Shown here: piece after piece, positions 22,360-35,066 of the stretch
Numbering within the stretch: position 1 is the stretch's first letter
How the letters are laid out: each line of letters begins with the position of its first letter
From: Inia geoffrensis
Taxonomy: Eukaryota > Chordata > Mammalia > Artiodactyla > Iniidae
Direction of reading: 5' to 3'
DNA length: 64,000 bases
Assembly (NCBI GenBank): GCA_036417435.1
Contig: CM070909.1
Coordinates: 8,836,597-8,900,596 of the forward strand
Program-made: the position numbers and the translations under genes
The notes under the pieces: generated by a model
Told to the model about the DNA's origin: nothing
Database searches by the model: none
The model's input: the letters and a program-made list of their open reading frames with translations, nothing else

Positions 22360-23730
22360 GATGATGGTTAAGTCATTTCCATACACCCTCAATTGTCTAA
22401 GAATGCCTGATTCCTGAGGGCGAATCCCTTGAGCACAAAGCAGGTGAAGTTCTGAAGGTGATCATACTTTATATCACGCAGGTGACAAACACATGGTCAA
22501 GCACCATGCCTTGTCTGTCTGTCTTAAAAATATTCATGATTCTTAAAGAGCGTCTGGGCATTCGATGCCGATCCGCTGGGAGGCGCGCCCGTGCCCCAGC
22601 TATTCTCAGCCGTGCCAGAGCTTGGCTGGCACCCTCAGCCGTCCTGTCTGGGTCTGTTCTCCTTTGCATATTTACATGACTTCCAGGAGGAGGAAGTGAA
22701 AAGTTTCACATTTACTTTCAACAGCTGAACACGACGTCTTTAAATAAAAGGAACATACGTCAGAGGTACTTTAGTGTTTTATATTTTTGCAAACATTTAA
22801 TGACCTGTAGAAAAAATGTTTCATTAACTTTTGCCCCCAAATTGTTGGATAATGGAAAATCATTCTTTTTTTTTTTTTAATTTGGATACGTCTCCTGCCT
22901 GCTGTCAATCATCAATCATTTCTCTGCTCATTTGTTTATTCCTACCATGTTCTTATTAGATTAACTTTAACAACAATGTTATGTGATTCTCCTGTAAATA
23001 ATGCATTTAACAACAATCCTTAAGTACATCTTTTGTAAGCCTGCAACTTACTAGTATTATAGTGTCTTCTCTTCTTCTTGTTAATATGCTCTGAAGCCTA
23101 CTTATTCTAACAATAAATAATTATTTGTTTATTGGTGCATTTTATTTGTACCGCAAACATAAATTGAACATACGATATGTCAGGTAACATTGTAAGTGCT
23201 TTGTAATATTAACTCACTTGGTCCTCATGCAACCATATGAGATAGATTTTGGGATACAGAGAGATTAAATAACTTGCCCAGGCCACAGAGCTAATTAAGT
23301 GTCAGAACTGGCGTTCAAATCAAGGCTGTCTGACTCCACGCTTGAGCTAAACAAGTGTACTATTGCTGCCTCTCTGAAAAAATTTAGGGAAGTAAAGAAC
23401 AGCTCTGGCCACCTCCCTGGGGAAGTACAATCCCCCCAAAACATTTCTTTTTAAGTTTAATACATTAATAATTAATGAATCTAGGAAAAGGCATACAAGA
23501 AGTCATATTATTTTGCAAGTTTTTTACAAACTTTACTTTTTATATAAAATTTAAAATAAAAGCGAATAGTTTTACTTTTAAATGTTAATATTGATTAAAA
23601 TTTTAAAAATTACATTTAAAACTCTAAAGAAAAATTTTAGGTCTAAAAAATATGCAAGGATGTATACAGTTTTCCAAACTTCTTTTGGTAGTGGTAACAA
23701 GCACAGAGTTTGAAGACAACGGTATTTTCA
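22360..23730. other. AT-rich spacer
   Basis: The most AT-rich kilobase of the window, with no gene. It includes one antisense MIR at 23190-23375. Confidence 0.55.
23190..23375 (-). repeat. MIR
   Basis: aataacttgcccaggccaca and gtgtcagaactggcgttcaa in antisense. Confidence 0.8.
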
Positions 23731-23992
23731 AAAATTTATTTTATTGAAGTATAGTTGGTTTACAATGTTGTGTTATTTTCTACTGCACAGCAAAGTGATT
23801 CAGTTATACATATATGTACATTCTTGTTCATACTCTTTTCCGTTATGGTTTATCACAGGCTGTTGAATATAGTTCCCTGTGCTCTACAGCAGGACATTGT
23901 TGTTTAGCCATCCTATGTACAATCGTTTGCATCTGCTAACCCCTAACTTCCACTCCATCTCCTACCTGCACCTCCCTGGGCAGCCACCAGTT
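23731..23992 (-). mobile_element. L1 3' tail
   Basis: ttattgaagtatagttggtt, gcacagcaaagtgattcagt, gttccctgtgctctacagca: the antisense terminus of an artiodactyl-type L1. Confidence 0.9.
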
Positions 23993-24052
23993 AGTTCTCT
24001 AGAAGGGAACAGTCTCAAGGAACATTTCAGGAAACTGTCATATGATTCTTTC

Positions 24053-24264
24053 TTTTTTTTTTTTTTTTTTTTGCGGTACGCGGGCCTCTCACTGTTGTGG
24101 CCTCTCCCGTTGCGGAGCACAGGCTCCGGACGCGCAGGCTCAGCGGCCATGGCTCACGGGCCCAGCTGCTCCGCGGCACGTGGGATCTTCCCGGACCGGG
24201 GCAAGAACCCATGTCCCCTGCATCGGCAGGTGGACTCTCAACCACTGCGCCACCAGGGAAGCCC
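24053..24264 (-). mobile_element. CHR SINE, short GC-rich type
   Basis: Full length. Flanked by atatgattctttc and atgtgattctttt. Confidence 0.96.
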
Positions 24265-25227
24265 CATGTGATTCTTTTGCTTTCACCTCATTGTCCAGAA
24301 CTTGGCATGTGGTCCCTTGCTCTCACACGCGAGTTCCAGGAAATCAGACTCTTAAGATGGAGATATGAATGGAAGAGGTTTATTGGAAGCACTCTTGGAT
24401 TCAACCCCTGTGGAGGGGAAACAAAGCTGGACTGGGCAGAGGGAGGAGGAGGAAGACAATACAGTCACAACAGAGGCTTGGCCGATCCCACAGGCAGCTC
24501 TGGAGTCAGGATGGCCTTGCAGACTCATCCCAAACAAGGGGGCCAGACCTTTATACACACACCAGCTGGCCACCAGATGCAGGCTGCCCTGGGGAAGGTG
24601 GCAGGACCTTGGGTGAGGCAGCTCTTCGGCTGACGTAATCGCCAGACAAGAGACTCCGTTGCAAGCTATCAAAAACGGCCACTGCATCCCCACCCTACAG
24701 ACAAGGAAGTTGAGGTACATTGAGATTAAAGAGCTTGCCCAAGGTCACCGAGCTGGTAAATGGCTCTATCAGTTATCCATTGCTACGTTAATACTGCATT
24801 TTCCCAGAAAAATCATCCACCAAAAGTCTAATAACAGGCTAATAATAATTATTGGGTGAGTCTATAGGTCAGCTTGGTGGTTCTCTGACTTGGGCCAGGC
24901 TAGGCTGATTTCAGCCGGGCTTCCTCATGCCTTTGTGTCCATGGGGCGGCTTTACTTGGCCTGGCCTAGGATGGCTTCCCTCAACATGGTCCTCCACAGG
25001 CTGTCCTCAGGAGGGTGGGAAGATTCCAAGAGAGAAGGAAAGTGCACAAAGCCTTTTGAGGGCCAAGATCAGAACTGGTCCATCACTTCTTCCACTCTTT
25101 TGGCCAAAGCAAATCATCAGGCCACGCCCAGAGTCAGCCTGGGAGGATGCTCCACGGAGGCATGGCACCTGGGGATGACCTACCACAGTGATGGAGTCAG
25201 GATGCAAACTCCAGAGACCACACTCTT
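24265..25227. other. Spacer with diverged repeats
   Basis: 24685-24770 is an antisense MIR core (acagacaaggaagttgagg). 24770-24930 resembles another ancient repeat that I cannot name. The rest is unassigned. Confidence 0.45.
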
Positions 25228-25548
25228 CTTGGCTTTTTTTTTTAAAAAGATGTCAGGGGTAGGAGTTTATTAATTTATTTATTTTTGCTGTGTTGGGTCT
25301 TCATTTCTGTGCAAGGGCTTTCTCTAGTTGGCGGCAAGTGGGGGCCACTCTTCATTGCAGTGCGTGGGCCTCTCACTATCGCGGCCTCTCTTGTTGCGGA
25401 GCACAGGCTCCAGACACGCAGGCTCAGTAGTTGTGGCTCACAGGCCTAGTTGCTCCGCAGCATGTGGGATCCTCCCAGAGCAGGGCTCGAACCCATGTCC
25501 CCTGCATTAGCAGGCAGATTCTCAACCACTGTGCCACCAGGGAAGCCC
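25228..25548 (-). mobile_element. CHR-type SINE, hybrid of long and short bodies
   Basis: Long-type tail and start, but tcactatcgcggcctctctt in the middle as in the short type. Flanked by agagaccacactctt (25213) and agagacaccacactctt (25549). Confidence 0.9.
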
Positions 25549-26116
25549 AGAGACACCACACTCTTAACCCTCATCCCACAGCCACGTCCCTGTCCAATCT
25601 TTAGTTAGTATCTATTTCAAGTTCCATCAGCTGGCGCAGACAGCACTTTCATGGGCTCCGTGGAAGGGACAAGGTCCTACCTTCAAGGAGCACACAGCCT
25701 AGTTAAGGAGACGTGACGCCCACCATGGAAAGTTTGGTAACAACAAAGGCAGGACGAGTGGCAGGGGTGATGAAAGCAACAGGAGTCAAAGGTAGGAAAG
25801 GGCGCGGAGACTGGAGAGGCCCGAGGGTCGGGCGGGCATTGATCTGGGTGGTGCAGAACATGCAGAAATGGGTCCCATGGTGAGTCAAGAGGGACAAATA
25901 GCTCCCCTTCTTTCCTCCCTCCACGAGGTACTGATGGAGGGGAAGGAAAATGGAGATGGGACGGGGGAGGGGGCCCCTGAGGAAGGTAGTTCTCTAAATC
26001 ACCTCTTGGCTGGCCCCTGAGCCATTAGGATTTTCTGTCGGCCTTGGATATGCACTGAGCCCAGATGCCAAGCACAAGCGTGTTCCATTCTCACGTGAGT
26101 TTACTACCCGATTTTT
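25549..26116. other. Unassigned spacer
   Basis: No recognised repeat or gene. Confidence 0.5.
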
Positions 26117-26424
26117 TAAAAATCTATTTATTTATTTTTGGCTGCGTTGGGTCTTGGTTGCTGCACGCGGGCTTTCTCTAGTTGCGGCGAGCAGGGGCTA
26201 CTCTTCGTTGCGGTGCGCGGGCTTCTCATCGCGGTGGCTTCTCTTGTTGTGGAGCACGCGCTCTAGGCATATGGGCTTCAGTAGCTGTGGCACACGGGCT
26301 CAGTAGTTGTGGCGCACGGGCTTAGTAGCTCCGTGGCGTGTGGGATCTTCCCAGAGCAGGGCTTGAACCCATGTCCCCTGCATTGGCAGGTGCATTCTTA
26401 ACCACTGCGCCACCAGGGAAGCCC
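26117..26424 (-). mobile_element. CHR-type SINE, long variant
   Basis: ggctgcgttgggtcttggtt to accagggaagccc. Flanked by ctacccgatttt and ctacctgatttt. Confidence 0.95.
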
Positions 26425-26630
26425 TACTACCTGATTTTAAGTGTGGTGGCTTCCCAGAAAAAGCTGCCAAAGAGAGGACAAGGGCAGGTGACTTTACAAA
26501 GGCAAGGGGATGGGGCTTTGGGACGGGCAATCAGGAAGAGGGCTTGGGAGAAGACAGAAGAGTGGAGAGGCTGAACAGATGCCGTGCGGAGTGATATTTT
26601 GGGGACAGGGTGATGTGTGAAGATGCTTTT

Positions 26631-26754
26631 TCACCGCACCGCGTAGCATGAGGGATCTTAGTTCCCCAACCAGGGATTGAACCTGTGCCCCCTGCAGTGG
26701 AAGCGAGGAGAGGGGTAGCTCGGCGTCTTAACCACTGAACTGCCAGGGATGTCC
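26631..26754 (-). mobile_element. CHR-type SINE, short variant
   Basis: gagggatcttagttccccaa to ctgccagggatgtcc. Flanks tgtgaagatgcttttt and tgtgaaaatgcttttt. Confidence 0.92.
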
Positions 26755-29700
26755 TGTGAAAATGCTTTTTTAAGGAAATCTTGCTGGTGGTGAGCCGCAG
26801 GTCCTTGTGCTGCAGGACGCAGCCCTGAGCAAGGACCAACATCACTGCTCAAGGCAGTTTCTTTGGATGCTAAGCTGATCTTTAGGAAGGACACAAGGCA
26901 GCTGGTTTCTTTCTTCCCCCACGGCAGGCTTACCCACAGGAACCCACTCATCTTCTACAGGAGAGCGGTGAGAAGTGCAGGCTTTGGGGTCAGACAAATG
27001 TGAGTTCAAATCCTGGCTTTTCCTCTTGCTAACTTTGTCCTCTTGGGCGTGTTTTGTAACCTCTCCGAGCCTGTTTCCTCATCTGTTATAATGAGGATAA
27101 TATCTAACTCGTAGGACTTTTGTGAGGATTAAATGAAATTACACGTCAAGTGCTAAATTATTCCTGCACCTAGTAATTACTTTATTAAAAAGTTAGCTGT
27201 TATTATTATAATAGTCCTAAAGTGTAGTAGTATTATCCTCGTTTTACATACAAGAGTGGAGACTTAGGGAAGTCAAGTTCACCTGCCCCAGAAGCCCTTC
27301 TGAAGGGCCCTGCCTTTGAACAAAGACAGGAAGGAACACGTGAGGCCATGACTGAAGGTCACCTAGGCAGATGGAAAGGATCAATGCAAAATTAGAGCGG
27401 AGACGCGCATAAAATGGGGGCGAGGTCAGAGGATACATGCGCCCAAATGCTCACAGAGGTCGTCTGGTGGAGGCTCATGGTTGGACCAAATGCCCGCTCT
27501 GAAGCCCTGTTGGATGTAGGGATTGGATCCCAGCTGTTCCACATGCTGGCTTTGTGTCCTTGGCCAAGTTACTTTACCCCTGAGACTCATTCTTGCATCT
27601 AGCAAGCGCGGTAATACCAGCAGCCCTGCTCCACTGGGTTGTGCCGAGGAGAAGGTTGACTGTTCTACACTGAGCACAGCGCCGGGCACGTAGGACGGCT
27701 CCTGAGACCTAGGGGTTGCCCACGTGACCCCAAACAGAGAACCTGGGTCTCTGAAGGATGGGGAGAGGATCCAAGGCTTCTGGATGCTGCTAAAATGACC
27801 CGAATTGTGGTTCAGGTATCCAAAGAGGGGCCTGTGATTCAGAGAAGGGTATTCCCCAGAGCATGAGGAAATTACTATAAGCTTGAGCAGGCGGTATTTG
27901 GGTCAGTGATGAGAAAGAACTTCCTGAAATTCAGGGTTGTCAAATTAAATTAGAAAAAACAATTTGGGACTGTTGTGCCAGCGTCTGCTCTAGGAGTAAA
28001 ATATCTGCCCATCTTCCTGGGCTGGGCAAGAAGTGTCATAACGAGATGCACCCACATGGTCTCTCTGGGCAAATGAGCCTCAAAATACACATGTCACAGC
28101 AAGGGCTGGCTGTGAGCCTGGACTCAGTGACAGGGGCCAGAGAGCTCATAGAAACTGACCATGGTTTGGGAGCAGGGGCCAGGGCTGTTCTAGCTTTGAA
28201 AACATGTGCAAGGACTGACCCAAAGCCTTAAGACTCTTCATTCCGTGTGCTTTTGAGTCACTCTGGGGCTGAGCAGGTGGACACCCAGTGTCAGCACAGA
28301 CCTGAGGGAGGAAACCAAATGACTGTTTGGAGGAAGGGGCTGTCACTGATCAGAGCCACTTGAACAAAGGCACAGACTGGGCAGCAGTCTTGCTGGCGGT
28401 TGTCAGGCAGCAGTGAGGACCGTCTGCCAAGGACGTTAGGCAGCCTTTCGGCACAGGGAGGAGTGTCAGGTTGTGAGACCACATGGCTGCCATCCAGCTG
28501 GGAAAGGCCACTCCCGGCCCACAGACCAAGTCAAATCTACCTGCAGTTCCAGGAATGGCCACTAGGGGAGAACACGGCTCCCAAGGACAAGGAGGCTAGT
28601 CAAGGCCACGAGCTAAAACGCCCCCAGAGATTATTCACTTTTGCTACCTTCTCATCATTCTTGAAGGCCTGAGCTCCCTGGGAGGAGAAAGGAGTGGGGA
28701 GCATTCCCACAGGTGGGGACTCGGTGCCATCGCCTTGGCCTTCCTGCTGAGGAAGTGCCGGGCATCCTGAGCCACGGAGGCCCTCCCGGCCTTGCTACGA
28801 TGCCACAGCCCGATCGGGGGACCCATCGTGTCAAGAGCAGGAGGGGTCCTGGTCAGAGCACAGACCCGGACATCCACACACCTGACTCCAAGGTCTGCCT
28901 CAGGAGATCCCAAGAAGGGCCTCTGGGGCCCCCAGCTCCGCTCCTATGCACTTTCCCCATCACCTGCCACCAGAGGCAAAGGCCACACTCTCCCAGTGCC
29001 CCAGTTTTGGCTTAATGTGAGAAAAGCATCTGATAAACTCCCTGAGGCAGAGGGAGCCCTTTGTCCCCGCCAAGGCAGGCACTGCTAAGCCCGGGCGTTC
29101 TCTCTCCAGAGCCGTCATCAACCAGAGAATCCTTCTGGACATAATATTCTAGGACACCCACTACTAGTCCATCAGACCTGGCGCACAAGGTACAACTTAC
29201 GTGGCATGGTTGTCTTAAGGGGCCAGAAGCCTTTAGAAGGAGTGCCACTGAAGAAATGCTGAAGGGGCAGTAATGAACCAGCAATGCACAACTGAAGTTA
29301 GGGGAGAACTCCAGGTATTTAAAAAACAAAGACCGTCCTTCTGGGCAGGAGCAGAGAGATGACAGCGTAGGCACATCTACCTGCAAGTCCGTTCTATCTG
29401 GGTCCTTTACCAAATCAAGGCCGTTCAACTCCACAGACACCAATGCCAGGCCTGCACAGGCTCCTGTGCTAGGGGCTCCCTGCCCTCAAGGAGTCCAGTG
29501 AAGGGCGTGTGCACATAAGCCAACAGCAGCAGAATTAGGCAGAATATGAGTGGTGCCTTTCAAAGAAACACAATGGCCAAGGCATTGAAAGTGGGGAGGA
29601 AAGCCATCACTCTGGTTGGAGGATCCTCAGGAAAATGCCCTGAAGGAAGCAGGACCTCGAAGGAGGCAGAAGTGGAGATGGGGGGACAAGGGACCAGGAA

Positions 29701-30199
29701 CGTTAGTTATGCCAGCTGGGGGGAGTGCCTGAGCAAAGGCGTGGAGCCAGGGAAGCCCAGGCAGAGTCAGAGGATGGGGACACATCCAGGGACGGAGCAG
29801 GGGAGCAGAAAGTGAAAGCAGGAAGTATGACTGGGGCCATGCCTTGGAGGTCCTTGCATGCCAACAAGAGGTTTGTCCTCCGAAGCCACCACCCAGAAAT
29901 CGGCCAGTGCGGTGGGATGTCCCCAGGACAGGGGAGGCTCTCAGGAGGCTTTGGGAAGCCTGCCCTTTCCCTCTTTCTCTCTAAACACTTCTCTGTGTCT
30001 TTGTTCATGCTGTCGCCTCCTCCAGAAATGCCCTTCCCTCCTACTGTGTTCAACAAACTCCTGCTCAACCTTAGAGTCCCGGCACAAAGTTCACCTCCTC
30101 TGTGAAGCCTTCCCTGGCTCCCTTATGTAGTTATTAGTCCCCCCAAAGTACTCCCCCAGCTCTTGGCTCATTCCTTATGTGTAACTTATATATATATAT
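26755..30199. other. SINE-poor spacer, no gene found
   Basis: 3.4 kb with no CHR SINE. MIRs lie at about 26960-27165 (gtgagttcaaatcctggctt) and 27500-27700. L2-like DNA lies at 29440-29560 and 29985-30160. No exon-like ORF with a recognisable domain was seen. Confidence 0.5.
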
Positions 30200-30416
30200 T
30201 TTTTTTTTTTAATTTATTTTTTGCGGTACACGGGACTTTCACTGTTGTGGCCTCTCCCGTTGCGGAGCAACAGGCTCCGGACGCGCAGGCTCAGCGGCCA
30301 TGGCTCACGGGCCCAGCCGCTCTGCGGCATGTGGGATCCTCCCGGACCGGGGCACGAACCCGCGTCCCCTGCATCGGCAGGCGGACTCTCAACCACTGCT
30401 CCACCAAGGAAGCCCC
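30200..30416 (-). mobile_element. CHR SINE, short GC-rich type, inside L2
   Basis: Full length. Flanked by the perfect duplication atgtgtaacttata. It splits an L2 fragment. Confidence 0.96.
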
Positions 30417-31100
30417 CATGTGTAACTTATAGATCAATGTTCTGTTCCCCATTAGTCTATCTGTCTCCCCATTAGTTTGTAATTTCCTGGAAGTCAGGGG
30501 CTATCTCTATACTAGGAATTATACTATTCTTATACTAGTCTTCATACTAGGAATGCATAGTCTATATACTCCTAGCGCCTTGCACAGAGAACACTGCCAG
30601 TAAGTGGGGCAGGGATGGACGGCATCAGTTCTGGTCTGAGGCACTGTCAGCTGTGCCCCGTGGCCTGGCCTCCTGGTTTTATCTGCTTCACATGACCTGG
30701 TACCTCCCAGCTCGAGCCCTCAGCTTCCCCCACCCCCAGCTCTGGAGGGAGGAAGACACACCTCCCATCAGCTCCCTCACTGCCAGTACCTGCTAGCACC
30801 TCATTAACCCAGCTGGCCCCTGCCCTGCCCTGAGACGTGTGGGCTGGACAGAGTTCAGGGATCAAGGGAGTCTCCCTGACCTTTCTGCCCATGAGGAAGG
30901 GGAGAAGGGACTAAGGGCCCACTACACCAGCCCCAGAAGTCACCCTCATGCTGTACTGGACAGAGGCTTTTGATCCTCAGAGCTCTGCTCTTGGACAGAC
31001 AGACACCTCACTAGCTGTGGGGTCCAGCTGGGGACTTGATGGGGACTGTCTGCACTGGGGCAGAAACGGAGGCACAGAGGAGGGATAGGACTCAGGCTAG
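30417..31100. other. Spacer, L2 remnant then unassigned
   Basis: 30430-30600 continues an L2-like 3' end (ttgtaatttcctggaagtca). The rest is unassigned. Confidence 0.45.
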
Positions 31101-31216
31101 GGGGAACTCCCTGGCGGTCCTGTGGTTAGGACTCCGTGCTTTCACTGCCGGGGGCACGGGTTCAATTCCTGGTTGGGGAACTAAGATCCCACAAGCTGTG
31201 TGGCACGGCCAAAAAA
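31101..31216 (+). mobile_element. CHR-type SINE, short variant
   Basis: ggggaactccctggcggtcc to acggccaaaaaa. Confidence 0.9.
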
Positions 31217-31865
31217 TGGGGGGAGGGGGAGCGGAATGTGAGGGAAAGCGGGGTGGGGAGAAAGATACGTACCCAGGTGCCCCCCAGTAGAGGCCAACCC
31301 GCCAACCTGCCAGCTCTTCCGGCTTCATTCAGCTCCCTGAGCTTTGTTCCCCTCTGAGCCTGTTGCAGGCAGGGGTCTCCTCTCCACAGCGCAGAAGAGA
31401 CGAGGCAGGCTGTGAGATGAACCATCTGACGAGGCCGGAATGGAACAGATAGAACGCAGGAGTCCGGCCTCCCACCCCACGAGTTCCTGCGGCTACAGGA
31501 ACCTCCAGCCTCTTTCCCTGATAACGTCTCCTCCCAGAGAGGCTGGAGACTGGCCCTGGGGCAGTGGCGGGTGGAGGTTGGATCTCAGTCTGGAGACAAG
31601 TGAAAGGGTTAACGCTCCTGTGTCCACTGGCCCAGTGTAGCCAGCTCTCTCAGTGCCTGTAAGTCCAAGCTTGCCTCTGGTTTCTCTCAGTTTCCATTCC
31701 TTTCTTACTCCTTCCACTTGGGAGGACACCCTTGGCACCAGCAGTGTGTGGGGTATCATTTAATACTGCCAGTGATCAGCACCTCCTGTTTACTGGCTCT
31801 CTTTCCCTCATGGCTACTCTTGTCATCCCTGAATCCCTCTCTCTCTCTCTCTCAGACACACACAT

Positions 31866-31909
<44 letters not shown>

Positions 31910-32284
31910 AATGGGAAAAAGGGCTTCTGTCCACCGCAATTCCTGCCCCACACAACTTCTCTCCCTAAAACGGATCCGGATCAACTGGGAAGCAGGAAGC
32001 AGGAGGTAGGATGCGGAGAGCTGGAGGTGCCAACAGCCCTTCTGAACTAACAGAGCAATCGCATAACAGCAAGCTCAGAACAAGAGAATAGTGAAACGAA
32101 ATTAGAAAGTATCAAAGGATAAAGATTCCTCTTCCAAATCAAACAGAGTCATCAGAGTCGAGGATTGGAAAACTTCAGATCATTTGTGGGTTTAACATGC
32201 CAGCAAAGAGAGGAGAGAGATTGGACACCCTTTCTCCAGTGATACAATGAGAGGATGTCTGTACACTTCACCACATAGCCATTT
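31217..32284. other. Spacer with (CA)n microsatellite
   Basis: Contains (CT)n at 31839-31854 running into (CA)n at 31855-31905. No gene recognised. Confidence 0.6.
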
Positions 32285-32620
32285 TTTAAAATAAATTTAT
32301 TTATTTATTTTAAATTTATTTTTGGCTGTGTTGGGTCTTCATTGCTGCACACGGGCTTTCTCTAGTTGCGGCGAGCGGGGGCTACTCTTTGTTGTGTGCG
32401 GGCTTCTCACTGTGGTGGCTTCTCTTGTTGCGGAGCACGGGCTCTAGGTGCGCGGGCCTCAGTAGTTGTGGCTCGTGGGCTCTAGAGCACAGGCTCGGTA
32501 GTTGTGGCGTACGGGCTTACTTGTTCCGCGGCATGTAGGGTCTTCCCGGACCAGGGCTCGAACCCGTGTCCCCTGCATTGGCAGGCAGATGCTTAACCAC
32601 TGCGCCACCAGGGAAGTCCC
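32285..32620 (-). mobile_element. CHR-type SINE, long variant
   Basis: ggctgtgttgggtcttcatt to accagggaagtccc. Flanks catagccatttt and cgtagctatttt. It is the last SINE before PLEKHG6. Confidence 0.94.
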
Positions 32621-33224
32621 TGCGTAGCTATTTTACAGGAGGAAGAACCCGGACAGGGTGGCGGGCTGGAGGCATCCAGACCTGCTCCCCCCACCTCTCC
32701 CCCCACACTGGGTCTTCAGCTTTATGATTGTGAGAAGACGATGACCACACATCCATGGACACTTCTGATTCCATGTCGAGTGTTTCTGTCAGATGATGTG
32801 TCCTGATCTGGGAATGTGAAAATGTGCCCTTTATTTTGCTGCCGGCTGTAGGTGCTGGGACGCCCTCCTGAAGCCTTCCATGTGGCTGTTTGCCAGTGAA
32901 GAGCGAGGGTGCCCCCATCTGATACCCCTGTCCTCCCACCCCCAGACTTGGTTAATGGGAGAAGTGTTGGGTCAGCCTCAGCCTGGCACCAGACGCCATG
33001 CCTAGAGTAAAGGTGAAGTCCAACCTTCTACCAGATGGCTGGAGCCGGCAAGGAGAGATAAGGGTCACACTTTGGACTCCACAGCCAGAGGGGGGGGGCA
33101 GTGCCCCCGGGGTCCGTGAACCCCGAAACTCCTTCTGCTAAGAGTCCTGCTCCCCTGCCTGGTTAAAGGAGGAAGACGGGACCGGGACCAGGGCAGTGGG
33201 GGGCTGGTCAGTCACTCACAGCAC

Positions 33225-33689
33225 GCGCAGAGCGAGGTGGGCACCTGCTGCGGGTCACTCGGTCATCATCGCCGCCCGGCCGGGGGGAGGGGGGCGCGGG
33301 GGGTTGCAGCGCGCGAGGGCGCCGCGCAAGCCAGGGTGGGTGGCGACTTCAGGGGCGAGGGGAAGCGGGGAGGGGTCCCTGCAGAGCGAGCCCTCCTCGG
33401 CAGCGGAAGGTGGTGGCCGCAGTCCGGGCAGAGCCGCTCGGTCCCCAGGGCCCCATGGGCGCCCAAGGCGCCGCGGGTCCGGTGCCCGCGGGAGAGGGAG
33501 GAGCCAGCCCGAGGCCCCGCCCCTCAGGCCCGCCCCTCCCGGCCCGGCCCCGCGCTGCGCTGCCCTGGTCCCGCGGGCCGCTCGGTCCCAGACCCGGCCG
33601 GGCCGCGAGGCGGGCATCGCCGGGGGAGCAATCGGCGACCGGGGTGCTGGCAGCGCGGGCAGCGGGCGCCGGGACACCTTCGGACACAG
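33225..33689 (+). other. PLEKHG6: PLEKHG6 non-coding first exon (5' UTR), start uncertain
   Basis: A GC- and CpG-rich stretch ends in a strong donor, ACAG|GTGAGT, after base 33689. It lies 1.17 kb before the exon that carries the start codon. Joining to the acceptor at 34860/34861 is inferred. The transcription start cannot be located from sequence alone. ORFs across the GC-rich block are compositional. Confidence 0.55.
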
Positions 33690-33760
33690 GTGAGTGGCGG
33701 GAGGGCGGGGGCGGGGCTCCGGGGCTGTGGGCGCGGGGCGGAGAGAAGGGGAAGCCGGGT
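33225..33760. promoter_or_regulatory. PLEKHG6: CpG island at the PLEKHG6 5' end
   Basis: The block is dense in CpG and GC boxes (GGGGCGGGG near 33708-33716), with no TATA box visible. It sits directly upstream of and over the proposed first exon, as expected for a CpG-type promoter. Its sequence is plainly different from the SINE-rich DNA before 32620. Confidence 0.6.
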
Positions 33761-34149
33761 CAAAGCTCGGAAAGGACCCCGGGGAGGAAGAGGGACTAAG
33801 AGCCCTAGGAGGGAGGATTATTGGGAGGAGGCCCGGGAGACAAGGAACGTTGTCCCCTGCTCATAAATCAGAGGAAAAGTAAGGGGCGGGCTGCGCGGGA
33901 TTCTGGGGCCCACCTGGAGGGAGACCAGCACCTGCTTAGGAGGTCTCTCCTCTCCGGGCCCTGCCTCCCCGGAGAGCGGGTCCTCTATCAGGTTTAGGGG
34001 GAGGGGATGGCGCCCCGCGCGCGCGGCTCCCAGCCCCACGGAGGAGTTCCCATTGGCTGGGAAAGACCTAACAGAGCCTGCTCCCCCTCGGCTCGTCTGT
34101 AAGGCCGGCGGCCGGATAGCTGTCTGTGGCCTGGAGGGTCCAGGTAAGG

Positions 34150-34450
34150 GGTGGGGCGAGCTTTTCAGTAAAAGACCAGATAGTAAATATTTCAGACTCT
34201 GAAGACGCTGTGGTCTCTGTCACAGCTAGCAGGAACGTAGTCACAGACAACTGGCCAAGGAGGCGATGTGGCTGTGTTCCCATAACACTTTATTTATGGA
34301 CATGGAAATTTGAATTTCATATAATCTTCGTATGTTGTGAAAAATTATTCTTCTTTTGACTTTTTCCAACTATTTAACCATGTAAAAAACATTCTTAGCT
34401 TGTGGGCTGTGCGAAAACAGGTGGCAGGCGGGGCTGCGTCCAACGGGCCC
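34150..34450. repeat. Old interspersed repeat in PLEKHG6 intron 1
   Basis: The run from agtaaatatttcagactctg through the tttatttatgga segment to cttgtgggctgtgcg matches the general form of an ancient, DNA-transposon-type mammalian repeat that I recognise but cannot name securely. Confidence 0.4.
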
Positions 34451-34860
34451 CCTCCAGCTCGCCACCCCAGACACTCATCCCCCACTCCCGTGTTTGGAGG
34501 AGGGCAGGGTGTAGCTAGGTGCAAGGGACATCCTGGATGCCTGTGGGCATCCAGGAACCGAGGGACCCTTGCTCCCAGCTACTCTTAGGACTTCAGCATC
34601 CTTTGAGGCCAGGGTAGGAGCTGGTACCCCAAATGCGCAAATGTGAGGGAAGGGGCATGGTTCCAAGGGGCTTCCTACCCAGCATGTCGGGGTGTGCCCG
34701 ACCCCCACCAAGTCGTAGATGAGGCAGCTGTGCTCCCCCAGCAAGTAGTCTTGGCGCCCCCACCTTCCCTCTCTTCCCCTCCCCCTCCCCCCTCTGTCTC
34801 CAGCCTGGCGTCACCCACTGATCAAGGTTGGCCCTTCCGTTCCTTATTTTCTCTCTGCAG

Positions 34861-35066
34861 CCTCAGCGGGTCCCTTTCTCCTGAACGTTGGAGTTATGAC
34901 CCTTGGGAGGTGACCCAGGAGAGAAGGGATGCACGCCTTTGGTCCTCCCAATGAGGGTCGCCTCCAAGGACTGGTGGCCTCCCGCATTGAGACCTATGGG
35001 GGCCGGCTTCGGGCTTCCACCCCGAGTACTCCTGGTAGCCTCTATCCCCGAGGAGGCCCCGTGCTG
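34861..35066 (+). CDS. PLEKHG6: PLEKHG6 exon 2 (first coding exon)
   Basis: The exon follows the acceptor CTCTCTGCAG and ends VL|GTGAGT in phase 0. Coding begins at 34929 and gives residues 1-46, starting [10 protein letters not shown]. Its 68 nt of leader contains a five-codon upstream ORF (34896-34913). Confidence 0.95.

Noticed and set aside
33196..33866. Overlapping 112-209-codon ORFs on both strands around the PLEKHG6 first exon
   Set aside because: Same compositional cause. They cross the exon 1 donor and match nothing I know.
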